A stretch of DNA of 64,000 bases from positions 59,464,501-59,528,500 of the forward strand of contig CM077593.1 of assembly GCA_039654915.1 (NCBI GenBank). The letters run 5' to 3'. Under the pieces are notes generated by a model. The model ran no database searches, was not told the origin of the DNA, and saw nothing but the letters and a program-made list of their open reading frames with translations. The position numbers and the translations under genes were made by a program. Each line of letters opens with the position of its first letter. Position 1 is the first letter of the stretch. This stretch comes from Aquilaria yunnanensis. Lineage: Eukaryota > Streptophyta > Magnoliopsida > Malvales > Thymelaeaceae. This document shows positions 32,266 to 42,893 of this stretch, piece after piece.

Positions 32266-33283
32266 TTTTTATTAAGGCATTAATCCACCAATTATGTTTG
32301 TTGTTTTGTTTGTACGTAACGTAATAAACATAATTGTAACCCTAGAATAATGATATTGTTAAACGTCCCTTGTCTAGAATTATTCTGGAGTGGGTTGCAA
32401 TAATACATGACGACTAGCATATGTGGAGACTAACATGAGATATGTAGTCTACATATGAGTACAAGTTGGAGAACTTGTGTACTGGACTGACCCACCATGA
32501 GAACGCTACATGGATCATTATATGAGTGTCATAAGTGATTCTCATAGTGATCATGGTATATGTAGTCCTTTGACCTAAGATCATCAATGTTCCTTACATG
32601 TGAGCCACATACTTTGATACTTTCCTTTGTTGCTCATGATTGAGTGAACTTGAAGGAGGTCATTGGGTATGTCACATATCATGTGGAGGGATTTATATGA
32701 TCAAGTTGGGATTTGTCTCTCCTATGTAATGGAAGTGATATCTTCGGGCCCCTTGATAGAGTGAGAGTTAGAAAATACATGGCCATGCTCGGATCAGTTT
32801 AAGTTGCTCTACTTGGTAATCAAGAAACCAAAGATTGGGCTATACGAGGGTGACACATTCCATGTCTCATGCTTAGTCTTGATATCTTGGGCAAAGGGAC
32901 AATGTCATATATCGGTAATGATCATAAAGGTCGAATCACTGACAATCTTGTCACTTGGGTAACAATGATGTGTTGCTAGACACCGCACATTGCTTATGAT
33001 CATAAAAGTGATTTATGATCATTGCCAACGTGGTAATAGCCTATTTGGTCGCACACATAGAGCCATTTGGTCGAACACATAGAGCTAAGAGCCTATTTGG
33101 TCGCACACATAGAGCCATTTGGGTCATTAGAGTGCATGGGCTAATTATTTGGGTTATGGTTTCACAATAATTTTGAATTAATAATGGGCCCAAAGCTTGA
33201 GCCATTATTAAGGTCATAACTGAAGCCTAGTTGGATTTGGGCTTTGAAACCTATTAGGCCTGGAAGTTGAGTCTCACTACAAA
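32266..33283 (+). mobile_element. Copia-family LTR L3, truncated at both ends
   Basis: It starts within the LTR (TTTTATTAAGGCATTAATCC) and follows the family sequence to GAGTCTCACTA at about 33280, then switches to integrase coding sequence. A deletion from this LTR into the integrase gene therefore removed the LTR end, gag and protease of copia-1. A local duplication of GCCTATTTGGTCGCACACAT occurs at 33040-33124. Confidence 0.75.
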
Positions 33284-34632
33284 TTGAGGTGGATAGTACT
33301 TGGATAAAAAATTTCTTGACTATCTGAAGGAGTGTGGTAAAGTATCACAACTCACTCCACCAAGTACACCTCAATGGAATGGTATATCTGAAAGGAGAAA
33401 TCGAACTCTGTTAGACATGGTTTGCTCTATGATGAGTCAAGCCGACCTTCCAAACTCCTTTTGGGGACATGCTCTAGCGACAGCTGCTTTTACACTAAAC
33501 CAAGTTCCATCTAAATCGGTTCAAAAGACACCATATGAGATATGGAGTGGGAGGTGTCCCAATTTGTCTTTTATGAAGATTTGGGGCTATGATGCTTATG
33601 TGAAATGTCAATCCTCTGATAAACTAGGGTCCAAATCTCAAAAATGCCTTTTTGTTGGGTATCCCAAAGAAACAAAAGGTTACTATTTCTACAATCCTTC
33701 TAAGCAAAAAGTGTTTGTTGCTCGAACTGGTGTCTTCTTAGAGAAAGAGTTTATCCCTAAAGGAACTAGTGGGAGGAAAGTAGAACTTGAAGAAATTCAA
33801 GAACAACAAGGAGACATCGAACCTAAAATGGAACCTAAACAGACACCACAAGATGTTATGGTTCAAGAGTCTGCTCCTGTAGCACAAAGCCCGCGTAGGT
33901 TTGGTAGAATTTGGCGCGAGCCCGAGAAATATGGATTTCTCGTGACTCACACTGGTGATGTGATGCTCATGGATCAGGATGAGTCCATAACCTACCAACA
34001 AGCTATATCGGGGCCTAACTCAAAGAAGTGGCTAGTGGCCATGAAATTTGAGATGGAATCCATGTATGAAAACCAAGTATGGACTTTAGTTGACCCACCT
34101 GAAGGGGTGAAACCCATAGGGTGCAAATGGGTTTTCAAGAAGAAAACTAACATGGATGGTAATGTGATTACCTTTAAAGGGTGACTGGTTACAAAAGGTT
34201 TCAAGCAAATTCATGGTATTGACTATGATGAAACTTTTTCACCAGTTGCTATGCTTAAATCCATCCAAATTTTGTTTGCTATTACTGCATTCCTAAATGG
34301 AAAGTTACTTGAGGATGTGTACATGACACAACCTGAGGCTTTTTTCACTCTTGAGAATGCCAATAAAGTGTGTAAGTTGCAAAGGTCTATCTATGGACTG
34401 AAGCAAGCTTCTTGAAGTTGGAATCTTCGTTTTGATGAAACAATCAAAGAGTTTGGTTTTATCAAAAATAAAGATGAACCTTGTGTCTACAAGAAAGTTA
34501 GTGCGAGTGCTATTGTCTTCTTGGTGTTGTATGTAGATGACATACTACTCATTGGGAATAACATTCTTGGGCTACAGTCTGTGAAGACTTGGCTAGGGAA
34601 ATGTTTCTCTATGAAGGACTTGGGTGAAGCAG
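33284..34632 (+). pseudogene. Copia-1 integrase end and reverse transcriptase
   Basis: 33300-34184 encodes the end of the integrase core (QWNGISERRNRTLLDM, which holds the catalytic glutamate) and the RT start (WLVAMKFEMESMYENQVWTL). TGA at 34182 interrupts the frame. RT continues with GFKQIHGIDYDETFSPVAML, lacks the segment containing the first catalytic aspartate (present in copia-2 as WKMDVKTAFLNG), has TGA at 34413, and retains the LYVDDILLIGN active-site strand near 34530. It is broken at 34632 by the insertion of element D. RNase H follows at 41988. Confidence 0.9.
34628..34632. repeat. Target-site duplication AGCAG of element D
   Basis: AGCAG at 34628-34632 and 41988-41992. The uninterrupted site GGTGAAGCAGCCTATGTG is present in copia-2 near 51090. 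Confidence 0.97.
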
Positions 34633-35619
34633 TGATATGATCAAGGAAGGCACACATGGAGAAGGCAAGGACCCATTGAAGGTTTCTAGTGGACCTATGA
34701 CAAGGAAGAAAGCAAAGGAGCTCTCAAATGCACTACAAGGCTTTGTTTCAAGTTTCTTCATGGAGAATGGACATGAAACTTCACAAGGAGCTGCTGGAAC
34801 TTTCAAGACACCATATGGACATGATGGATATGCTTGGTACTCAGTTCTGGAGTGCTTAGATAAGTCACAAAACAAGGACACCAAGGACACCACTCAAAGT
34901 GCACCATTTGAGCCACCTTAAGTGTTCTTGATGCATTTTGTGTCCACAAGCTGGATTTTTGAGCTCTAACTTTCCAGACCTTCATTACCAAATCTAATAT
35001 GAAGATTCATGCCATTGGAACTCAAAGATTCAAGCTTGGAGCTGAAGATACAAGAGAGAACCTTAAAGTGCCCAAAATGCACCCAAAAAGGCTATTTTGG
35101 GAGTTTTCAGGTTTAATCTTGTATTTATATTTTATTTTCTTTCAAATCCTATTTAGATACATTATTTAGGAAGTTATTTAGGCTATGTAATAGTTTTAAA
35201 TCGTTTTGGGCGAGTGGAATACGCTGCATTCATTAAACTTGTTCAAACTAGGAATTAGAGTCCTAATTTGACTAGGATTTCCTATGTCTTTGTATCTAGG
35301 ATTCCTAAGGGATTTAGGCTACGAATTTTGCCCAGATTTTAACCCTAGTTTAGGCCTATATAAAGGCACATATTCTGGATGTAAAGATACAGAAAAATTT
35401 TGAAATAATATTGCTCTTTGGAGAGGTTTTCTCTTTGGTTCTTTGTGGACTGCCTTGGTGCACAAGTGTGCTTGTGTTCTTGGAGTTCTATACTTCTTGT
35501 TTCTAATCACAGGTTGATTAGGGGTGGGGGTCTTCAAAGCCAGTCTCTTTGATGTCTTGTGGAGCTTGAAAACATCTTGGGCGAGTTTCATGGTCTTTAT
35601 ACCATTGGGGTTCGCATCA
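34633..35619 (+). mobile_element. Element D, 5' LTR (987 bp)
   Basis: It starts TGATATGATCAAGG and ends GGTTCGCATCA. The TATA box TATATAAA is at 35357-35364. The first 288 bases are an open frame (34637-34921) equal to the polyprotein tail encoded in the 3' LTR. Confidence 0.95.
35357..35364 (+). promoter_or_regulatory. TATA box of element D 5' LTR
   Basis: TATATAAA followed by GGCACATATTCTGG. The same block is present at 41725-41732 in the 3' LTR, at 25515-25522 in the solo LTR and at position 1 of the window. Confidence 0.7.
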
Positions 35620-35621
35620 GT

Positions 35622-35633
35622 TGGTATCAGAGC
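35622..35633 (+). other. Primer binding site of element D
   Basis: TGGTATCAGAGC lies two bases after the 5' LTR end and is complementary to the 3' end of initiator tRNA-Met. Confidence 0.95.
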
Positions 35634-36522
35634 CACAAGTTCCATTGAAGGACATATCTTGTGTTCTTGTTTCCCTTCATTTTTCTTTCAATTCTGTCCA
35701 GTAATTTTTGTGTTTTAATTCTCTGTTTTAATTTGTTTTCTTCTTGTTTCAGGTCTGTTCTTTTTATTCCATTCTTGTCAAGTCCAAAAATCACAAAAAC
35801 AACAAAAAGAAGTCAATCCGTGTTGTCTAGTTTTCTCGGTTTCAATTTGTTTGTTCTTGTTCAATTCTTATGTTTCTGTTTCATACCCAGCCATATTAAT
35901 CTCTTATGTTTTCATTGTTTCCAGCATCCTAGAGTCAAGAAAACACCAAAAAAAGAAGGATCCAAGTTGAGGAAGTTTCGGTATCAAAAGTTGTTTCAAA
36001 ATTGTGCAAGTTTCAATAGTTTCTTGTTTTGGCCAAATTGAAAACTGACTTTTTATCTTTGGCAGCAAGGAATTTCAAGGAGAACATTTGTTTAGCATCA
36101 AAACATCAAGCAAAAAGAGAAAAAAAAAAGGAGAAAAAAAAAAAGGGGAAGAAAAGAAAAGAAAAGAACAAAGAAAGGAAAGCTTGCAAAAAGAGAAGTT
36201 TTACAAAGTGTTGAAAGTTTTCGTGCCCAAAAACCTATCCCATTGTTTTTAAGCCAAAAAGCTTTCTATGTGGTTCTTGTGATCATCAATTGCAAGAGCT
36301 TCTTAGAGTCTTTTAAAGCTTGTTTAGCCCACCTCTTTTGGAGTCAAAATAGTTCTTCAAAAATTCAAGTTTTCTTGTGTGCTTTGAGGATAGTTTTCTT
36401 AGAACTTTTGAGAACTCTTTGAATAGCAATATCTCACTAACAAATTGAGTGCTTGAGTGTTCATCTTTTGAGTGAAACATGTGAGGTGAGTGTTTGTGAG
36501 GATCTTTGTTATTTTCAGGAGT
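35634..36522 (+). other. Untranslated leader of element D
   Basis: There are 889 bases between primer site and gag ATG. The leader contains T-rich stretches and a nearly pure A/G run at 36117-36180. GAG-GTGAGT at 36484 and TTTTCAG at 36513 look like splice signals, but the distance (about 35 bases) is too short for a plant intron. Short frames at 35661-36041 and 36029-36214 resemble no known gene. Confidence 0.7.
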
Positions 36523-39500
36523 ATGGAGGGCCAAGAGGATAGGAGGATGGAAGTGAGGAACAATGAAGAGCCAACCATGAGAGAGCTTCAAGAAACTCTC
36601 AATAGACTTGTTGGGAGGATTGAGGACATTGATTTGAGGTTGCCAAGGAGACCAAATCCCATCTTGCAACCAAGGAGAGGTCCAAGGAGAGAAGAACCCG
36701 AGGAGGAAGATGGACATTGGCATGACCATGGGCTTCCAAGGAGGGGGGAGCCAAGGGAAGACAACAATCTAAGCTCCATCAAATTGTCCATTCCACCTTT
36801 TCAAGGGAGGAGTGATCCGGATACATATTGGGAGTGGGAGCAAAAGATTGAGATGGTGTTTGAGTGCCATCACTATTCTGAGGAAAAGAAAGTTAAATTG
36901 GCTACTATTGAATTCACTGATTATGCTCTTGTATGGTGGAACCAGGTTGTCACTTCTAGAAGGAGGAATGAGGAGGAACCCATCAATACATGGAGAGCTC
37001 TTAAAGCCATGATGAGAAGGAGATTCGTCCCAAGTTACTACTATAGAGATCAACACCTCAAACTTCAAAGGCTTGTGCAAGGCCAAAGGAGTGTGGAGGA
37101 CTATCACAAGGACTTGGAGATGACACTAACCCGAGCCAATATCATTGAGGATGAGGAGGCAACCATTGCTAGATTCATCAATGGCCTTAACCATGAGATT
37201 GCCAACAAAGTGGAGATGGTGCCATATGTCAACATGGAGGATTTGCTTCACCATGCCACCAAGGCCGAAAGAATCATCAAGAGGTCTAAGGCATCCAAGA
37301 TGGCTCAAGGAGGGAGTTCCACATGGAGGGGAACATGGAGCAAGGAGGCACCAAAGCCAAGAGTGGAGGCTACCAAGGGAAGCATGTCTCGGCCTCAACA
37401 AGAAAAGCCCAAGGTGCCACCCAAAGATGTGCCAAAGTCAAGGGAGATTGAGTGCTTCAAGTGTAGAGGCAAGGGGCACTACATGAGAGATTGTCCTAAC
37501 AAAAAGGTGATGATTCTCAAAGATGATGGTGAGATCACATCCGAGGAGGAGGATGCCATGGAGGAGACCCCACCATTGGAGGAGGATGAGCAAGACACAC
37601 TAGAGCCCAAGGAGGGTGACTTTGCTTTTGTTGCTAGGAGAGCTCTAAGTGTGCAAGCCAAGGAGGAGGCCAATCAAAGGGAGTGCATCTTTCACACTAG
37701 ATGCCGAATTAAAGATCAAGTGTGCAGCCTCATTGTTGATGGAGGGAGTTGCACCAATGTAGCAAGTTCAACCATGGTGGAGAAATTGAAGCTTCCAACA
37801 CAAAAACACCCACAACCATATAAGCTTCAATGGTTGAATGATGCCGGGGAGGTAAAAGTGGTAAAGCAAGTTTCGGTTAAATTCAAAATTGGTACTTACC
37901 ATGATGAAATTCTTTGTGATGTTGTTCCTATGCATGCTTGCCATATTTTGCTTGGAAGGCCGTGGCAATTTGATAAGAAGGTCACACATGATGGAGAGAA
38001 AAACTTGTACTCATTTTTCCATGAAGGAAGGCCGGTTACACTTAGCCCACTTTCACCACAACAAGTTTTGGAGGATCAAAGGAAACTTCAAAGTAAGGTT
38101 GAGAGAAAAATAAATGAGGGGAAAGTTGAGGGCAAGAGTGAAGAGGGGAAAGCCGAGAGACAAAATGAGAGAACAAGTGAGGTGAGTGACCATGAGGGGA
38201 AGAAGAGTGGAGAGTTCCCGAGAGAAAAGAATGAGAGGAAGTTGAGTGGCAAAAAAGAGTGCTATATTGCTAAAATAAGTGATGTGAGGAAAGCCATTCA
38301 AGCACAAAGACCAGTGCTTCTTTTAATTTACAAAGAATCTTTACTTGTTGTCAATGATCTAACACATCTTCCTAGTATTGTTGTGTCTTTGTTGCAGGAC
38401 TTTGAAGATGTTTTCCCTGAAGATCCGAGGGGTTTGCCTCCAATTAGATGCATTGAGCATCAAATAGACCTAGTCCCGGGAACACCAATTCCAAATAGGC
38501 CAGCCTATAGAACCAATCCCGAGGAGACTAAAGAGATTGAGAAGCAAGTAAAGGAGTTGTTGGACAAAGGCCTTATGAGGGAAAGTTTGAGTCCTTGTGC
38601 CGTGCCTGTACTTTTGGTGCCGAAGGAGGATGGCTCATGGCGCATGTGCATGGATTGTAGGCCTGTCAACAAGATCACTGTAAAGTATAGACATCCTATT
38701 CCTAGACTTGATGATATGCTTGATGAGTTGCATGGTTCTACTTTGTTTTCAAAGATTGATTTAAAAAGTGGGTACCATCAAATTAGAATGAGGGAAGGGG
38801 ATGAATGGAAAACTGCTTTCAAAACCAAGTTTGGACTTTATGAATGGTTAGTTATGCCTTTTGGACTAACTAATGCTCCTAGTACTTTCATGAGACTTAT
38901 GAATCATGTCTTGCGTGACTTCATTGGAAAGTTTGTTGTTGTGTACTTTGATGATATCCTAGTATATAGCAAGAACTTAGAAGAACATGTTGGACACCTC
39001 ACACAAGTACTAAGCACCTTAAGAGGACAAAAGTTGTATGCTAACTTGAAGAAGTGCTTTTTTTGTGTTGACAAAGTTGTTTTCCTTGGATTTGTTGTGA
39101 GTTCACATGAAATTGAGGTAGATCAAGAGAAGGTGAGAGCCATACAAGAATGGCCGACGCCAACATCCATTACTGAGGTGAGATCATTCCATGGGTTAGC
39201 TAGCTTCTATAGGAGGTTTGTTAGAAATTTTTCTACCATTGCTGCACCTCTAACTGAAGTTATAAAGAAGAATGTGGGATTTAAGTGGGGAAAAGCTCAA
39301 GAAGATGCTTTCGGGTTGTTAAAAGACAAGTTATGCCATGCACCATTTTTAGCTTTGCCTAACTTTGCTAATACTTTTGAAGTTGAGTGTGATGCTTCAG
39401 GTATAGGCATTGGAGCTGTGTTGATGCCAGGAGGCCGCCCCATTGCATACTTTAGTGAGAAGTTGAATGGTGCTAGCTTGAACTATCCCACATATGACAA

Positions 39501-41289
39501 GGAGCTCTATGCTTTGGTAAGAGCTTTGGAGACTTGGCAACCTTATTTGTGGCCAAGAGAGTTTGTGATTCACACTGATCACCAAGCCCTTAAGTTTCTT
39601 AGTGGGCAAGGTAAGTTGAATAGAAGGCATGCTAAATGGGTAGAGTTTATTGAGTCATTCCCATATGTTATCAAATACAAGCAAGGTAAGGATAATATAG
39701 TGGCGGATGCACTCTCAAGAAGGTATGCTTTACTTTCGGCTTTAGATGCAAAAGTTTTGGGTTTTGAACACTTGAAGGATTTGTATGCTAGTGATGATGA
39801 TTTCGGTGAGATTTATTCTAAGTGTTCTAAGTTTGCTTTTGAGAAGTTCTACCAAGTTAATGGCTTTCTTTTCAAAGAAAACAGGTTGTGCATACCAAAG
39901 ACATCTTTGAGGGAATTGCTCACAAAGGAAGCTCATTGTGAAGGACTTATGGGTCACTTTGGACAAGCCAAGACTTTGCATACTTTGAAGGAACATTACC
40001 ATTGGCCGAATATGGTAAAGGATGTGAAGAAGGTATGTGAGCAATGCATTGCATGTAGGAAGGCAAAATCCACTCACACTTCACATGGGTTATACACACC
40101 ACTTCCTATACCTAGTCATCCATGGGTAGATATTTCTATGGACTTCATTGTTGGATTGCCTAGGACTAAAGGAAACCGTGACTCAATCTTTGTTGTTGTT
40201 GATAGGTTTTCTAAGATGGCTCATTTTATTCCATGCAATAAAACTGATGATGCTATTCATGTGGCTGAATTGTTTTTCAAAGAAATTGTTAGACTTCATG
40301 GTGTTCCTAGAACAATAGTTTCGGATAGAGATACTAAGTTTCTAAGCCACTTTTGGAGGACTTTGTGGGGTAAGTTAGGAACTAAGCTTTTGTTTTCTAC
40401 ATCTTGTCACCCACAAACTGATGGGCAAACTGAGGTAACTAATAAGACTTTAGGTTCCATGCTTAGGGCTATCATTGGTAAAAATTTGAAAGCTTGGGAA
40501 GATTGTTTGCCTCATGTAGAATTTGCTTATAATAGATCCATGCATTCTACTACTAATTTGTCACCTTTTGAGATTGTTTATGGTTTTAATCCTTTAACTC
40601 CATTGGATCTTTTACCATTACCTACTCATGAGGTATCTAGTTTGGATGGTAGTAAGAAGGCCGAGAGCATCAAGAAGTTGCATGAGAAGGTTAAGCAACA
40701 AATTGAACTCAAAAATCAACAAGTTGCTAAAAAAGCTAATCAAGGCCGAAGGAGAGTTGTGTTTGAGCCTGGAGATTGGGTTTGGTTACACATGAGAAAA
40801 GAAAGATTTCCAGCTACAAGGAGGACTAAGCTTCATCCAAGAGGAGATGGTCCATTCCAAGTCATTAAAAAGATCAATGACAATGCATACATGCTAGACT
40901 TGCCGGGTGAGTATAATGTGAGTGCTACTTTTAATGTTTCTGATTTGTCTCTGTTTGAACATGCAGATTCGTGGACGAATCCTTCTAAGGAGGGGGGAGT
41001 TGATATGATCAAGGAAGGCACACATGGAGAAGGCAAGGACCCATTGAAGGTTTCTAGTGGACCTATGACAAGGAAGAAAGCTAAGGAGCTCTCAAGTGCA
41101 CTACAAGGCTTTGTTTCAAATTTCTTCATGGAGAATGGACATGAAACTTCACAAGGAGCTGCTGGAACTTTCAAGACACCATATGGACATGATGGATATG
41201 CTTGGTACTCAGTTCTGGAGTGCTTAGATAAGTCACAAAACAAGGACACCAAGGACACCACTCAAAGTGCACCATTTGAGCCACCTTAA
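36523..41289 (+). CDS. Element D gag-pol polyprotein (1588 aa)
   Basis: The ATG at 36523 (MEGQEDRRM) is preferred over an upstream in-frame GTG at 36490. Domains in order, numbered from this ATG: gag capsid region about 100-240; CCHC knuckle at about 311-324 ([14 protein letters not shown]); protease with [10 protein letters not shown] at about 404; RT about 640-870 with [13 protein letters not shown] near 805; RNase H about 950-1065 ([31 protein letters not shown]); integrase with HHCC at about 1137-1178 and catalytic D1207, D1268 and E1304, 35 residues separating the last two; GPF motif near 1443. The last 95 residues are encoded in the 3' LTR. There is no stop, frameshift or missing catalytic residue that I can see, so it may be functional. 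Confidence 0.95.
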   Translation: MEGQEDRRMEVRNNEEPTMRELQETLNRLVGRIEDIDLRLPRRPNPILQPRRGPRREEPEEEDGHWHDHGLPRRGEPREDNNLSSIKLSIPPFQGRSDPDTYWEWEQKIEMVFECHHYSEEKKVKLATIEFTDYALVWWNQVVTSRRRNEEEPINTWRALKAMMRRRFVPSYYYRDQHLKLQRLVQGQRSVEDYHKDLEMTLTRANIIEDEEATIARFINGLNHEIANKVEMVPYVNMEDLLHHATKAERIIKRSKASKMAQGGSSTWRGTWSKEAPKPRVEATKGSMSRPQQEKPKVPPKDVPKSREIECFKCRGKGHYMRDCPNKKVMILKDDGEITSEEEDAMEETPPLEEDEQDTLEPKEGDFAFVARRALSVQAKEEANQRECIFHTRCRIKDQVCSLIVDGGSCTNVASSTMVEKLKLPTQKHPQPYKLQWLNDAGEVKVVKQVSVKFKIGTYHDEILCDVVPMHACHILLGRPWQFDKKVTHDGEKNLYSFFHEGRPVTLSPLSPQQVLEDQRKLQSKVERKINEGKVEGKSEEGKAERQNERTSEVSDHEGKKSGEFPREKNERKLSGKKECYIAKISDVRKAIQAQRPVLLLIYKESLLVVNDLTHLPSIVVSLLQDFEDVFPEDPRGLPPIRCIEHQIDLVPGTPIPNRPAYRTNPEETKEIEKQVKELLDKGLMRESLSPCAVPVLLVPKEDGSWRMCMDCRPVNKITVKYRHPIPRLDDMLDELHGSTLFSKIDLKSGYHQIRMREGDEWKTAFKTKFGLYEWLVMPFGLTNAPSTFMRLMNHVLRDFIGKFVVVYFDDILVYSKNLEEHVGHLTQVLSTLRGQKLYANLKKCFFCVDKVVFLGFVVSSHEIEVDQEKVRAIQEWPTPTSITEVRSFHGLASFYRRFVRNFSTIAAPLTEVIKKNVGFKWGKAQEDAFGLLKDKLCHAPFLALPNFANTFEVECDASGIGIGAVLMPGGRPIAYFSEKLNGASLNYPTYDKELYALVRALETWQPYLWPREFVIHTDHQALKFLSGQGKLNRRHAKWVEFIESFPYVIKYKQGKDNIVADALSRRYALLSALDAKVLGFEHLKDLYASDDDFGEIYSKCSKFAFEKFYQVNGFLFKENRLCIPKTSLRELLTKEAHCEGLMGHFGQAKTLHTLKEHYHWPNMVKDVKKVCEQCIACRKAKSTHTSHGLYTPLPIPSHPWVDISMDFIVGLPRTKGNRDSIFVVVDRFSKMAHFIPCNKTDDAIHVAELFFKEIVRLHGVPRTIVSDRDTKFLSHFWRTLWGKLGTKLLFSTSCHPQTDGQTEVTNKTLGSMLRAIIGKNLKAWEDCLPHVEFAYNRSMHSTTNLSPFEIVYGFNPLTPLDLLPLPTHEVSSLDGSKKAESIKKLHEKVKQQIELKNQQVAKKANQGRRRVVFEPGDWVWLHMRKERFPATRRTKLHPRGDGPFQVIKKINDNAYMLDLPGEYNVSATFNVSDLSLFEHADSWTNPSKEGGVDMIKEGTHGEGKDPLKVSSGPMTRKKAKELSSALQGFVSNFFMENGHETSQGAAGTFKTPYGHDGYAWYSVLECLDKSQNKDTKDTTQSAPFEPP
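40985..41000 (+). other. Polypurine tract of element D, inside the reading frame
   Basis: TAAGGAGGGGGGAGT lies immediately before the 3' LTR and is translated as part of the polyprotein (SKEGGV). It serves as the plus-strand primer site in this family. Confidence 0.85.
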
Positions 41290-41987
41290 GTGTTCTTGAT
41301 GCATTTTGTGTCCACAAGCTGGATTTTTGAGCTCTAACTTTCCAGACCTTCATTACCACATCTAATATGAAGATTCATGCCATTGGAACTCAAAGATTCA
41401 AGCTTGGAGCTGAAGATACAATAGAGAACCTTAAAGTGCCCAAAATGCACCCAAAAAGGCTATTTTGGGAGTTTTCAGGTTTAATCTTGTATTTATATTT
41501 TATTTTCGTTCAAATCCTATTTAGATACATTATTTAGGAAGTTATTTAGGCTATGGAATAGTTTTAAATCGTTTTGGGCAAGTGGAATACGCTGCATTCA
41601 TTAAACTTGTTCAAACTAGGAATTAGAGTCCTAATTTGACTAGGATTTCCTATGTCTTTGTATCTAGGATTCCTAAGGGATTTAGACTGCGAATTTTGCC
41701 CAGCTTTTAACCCTAGTTTAGGCCTATATAAAGGCACATATTCTGGATGTAAAGATACAGAAAAATTTTGAAATAATATTGCTCTTTGGAGAGGTTTTCT
41801 CTTTGGTTCTTTGTGGACTGCCTTGGTGCACAAGTGTGCTTGTGTTCTTGGAGTTCTATACTTCTTGTTTCTAATCACAGGTTGATTAGGGGTGGGGGTC
41901 TTCAAACCCAGTCTCTTTGATGTCTTGTGGAGCTTGAAAACATCTTGGGCGAGTTTCATGGTCTTTATACCATCGGGGTTCGCATCA
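41001..41987 (+). mobile_element. Element D, 3' LTR (987 bp)
   Basis: It has the same ends and length as the 5' LTR, with 13 scattered base differences. Bases 41002-41286 encode the last 95 residues of the polyprotein, followed by TAA. AGCAG follows at 41988. Confidence 0.95.
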
Positions 41988-42893
41988 AGCAGCCTATGTG
42001 TTAGGCATCAGGATTTATAGAGATAGATCTAGAAAGTTTCTTGGCCTAAGTCAAAGTACATACATTGACAAGATGTTAAAGAGGTTTAGCAAGCAAGATT
42101 TCAAGAAAGGATTCTTGCCCATGTCACATGGTATAACTCTTTCTAGATCTCAGTGTCCAAGTACACCCGAGGTGAAAGAGCGCATGAATAAGATTCCATA
42201 TGCCTTAGCAATTGGATCTATCATGTATGCCATGATATGTACTCGTCCCGATGTCTCATATGCCTTGAGCATGACGAGTAGGCATCAATCGAACCTTCGT
42301 GAGAGTCACTGTACAGCTGTTAAGAACATCCTTAAATACTTACGAAGGACTAAGGATGCATTCTTGGTCTTTGGAGGTGAAGATGAGCTCGTTGTAAGGG
42401 CTTACACCGATGCAAGCTTCCAATCCGATAAGGATGATTTTAGATCGTAATCTAGCTATGTGTTTTGTATTGGTGGTAGTGCTGTGAGCTAGAAGAGGTC
42501 AAAGCAAGAAACAGTAGCTGACTCTACAACAGAATCTGAGTACATTGCCGCCTTTGATGCTGCGTAGGAGGCAGTTTGGATCAAGAAGTTCATCACTGAA
42601 CTTGGAGTGGTTCCAAGCATTGTCAACCCGATAGAGCTCTATTGTGGCAACAATGGAGCAATCGCACACGCTAAGGAACGTTGATCTCACCAGCGATCCA
42701 AACATATACTCCGACGCTATCATCTGATCAGGAAGATCATCGAGAGGGGTGATGTAAGGATATGCAGGACTTCGACAGAGAGCAACATTGCTAACCCACT
42801 GACAAAGCCCCTTATTAGCAGAAGCATGATAGCCATTCTAGGTACATCGGTATTAGATACATGGATGATTGGCTTTTAGTGCAAGTGGGAGAT
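41988..42893 (+). pseudogene. Copia-1 RT end and RNase H
   Basis: After the second AGCAG the frame of copia-1 resumes with YVLGIRIYRDRSRKFLGLSQ, then GSIMYAMICTRPDVSYALS (end of RT), and the RNase H domain begins with AYTDASFQSDKDD. Stops follow at 42448 (TAA), in VS-stop-KRS and after DAA. The residues TESEYIA remain. The third acidic position reads LYCGNNGAIA (D in copia-3: LYCDNDKAIA), and NPLTK replaces DPLTK. The gene ends just before the polypurine tract. Confidence 0.9.
42881..42893 (+). other. Polypurine tract of copia-1
   Basis: GCAAGTGGGAGAT directly precedes the LTR start TGTTATTG. The same tract in copia-3 (minus, 63348-63363) reads GCAAATGGGAGAT. Confidence 0.8.

Larger units (their letters stand above)
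34633..41987 (+). mobile_element. Complete Ty3/gypsy element D (7355 bp)
   Basis: Two 987-bp LTRs, a tRNA-iMet primer site, one long gag-pol frame, a polypurine tract and a perfect 5-bp duplication are all present. I count 13 substitutions and no indels between the LTRs by eye (about 1.3 percent), so the insertion is recent compared with the rest of the window. It lies inside the RT gene of copia-1. Pol motifs resemble plant chromoviruses of the CRM/Reina/Galadriel group. No canonical chromodomain is evident, and the frame continues into the 3' LTR. Confidence 0.95.

Noticed and set aside
33040..33124. Local duplication of GCCTATTTGGTCGCACACAT in LTR L3.
   Set aside because: A simple tandem slip within one LTR copy; not present in the others and of no evident function.
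36484..36519. Splice-like signals GAG-GTGAGT and TTTTCAG just before gag of element D.
   Set aside because: The distance of about 35 bases is below the minimum size of plant introns.
36490..36522. GTG start upstream of the gag ATG.
   Set aside because: Plant translation rarely uses GTG, and a good ATG with a gag-like N-terminus follows 33 bases later.
36313..36729. Antisense open frames of 60-140 codons along element D (for example 36313-36729, 40833-41261).
   Set aside because: They are mirror frames of the real gag-pol gene, with no start context or domain of their own.
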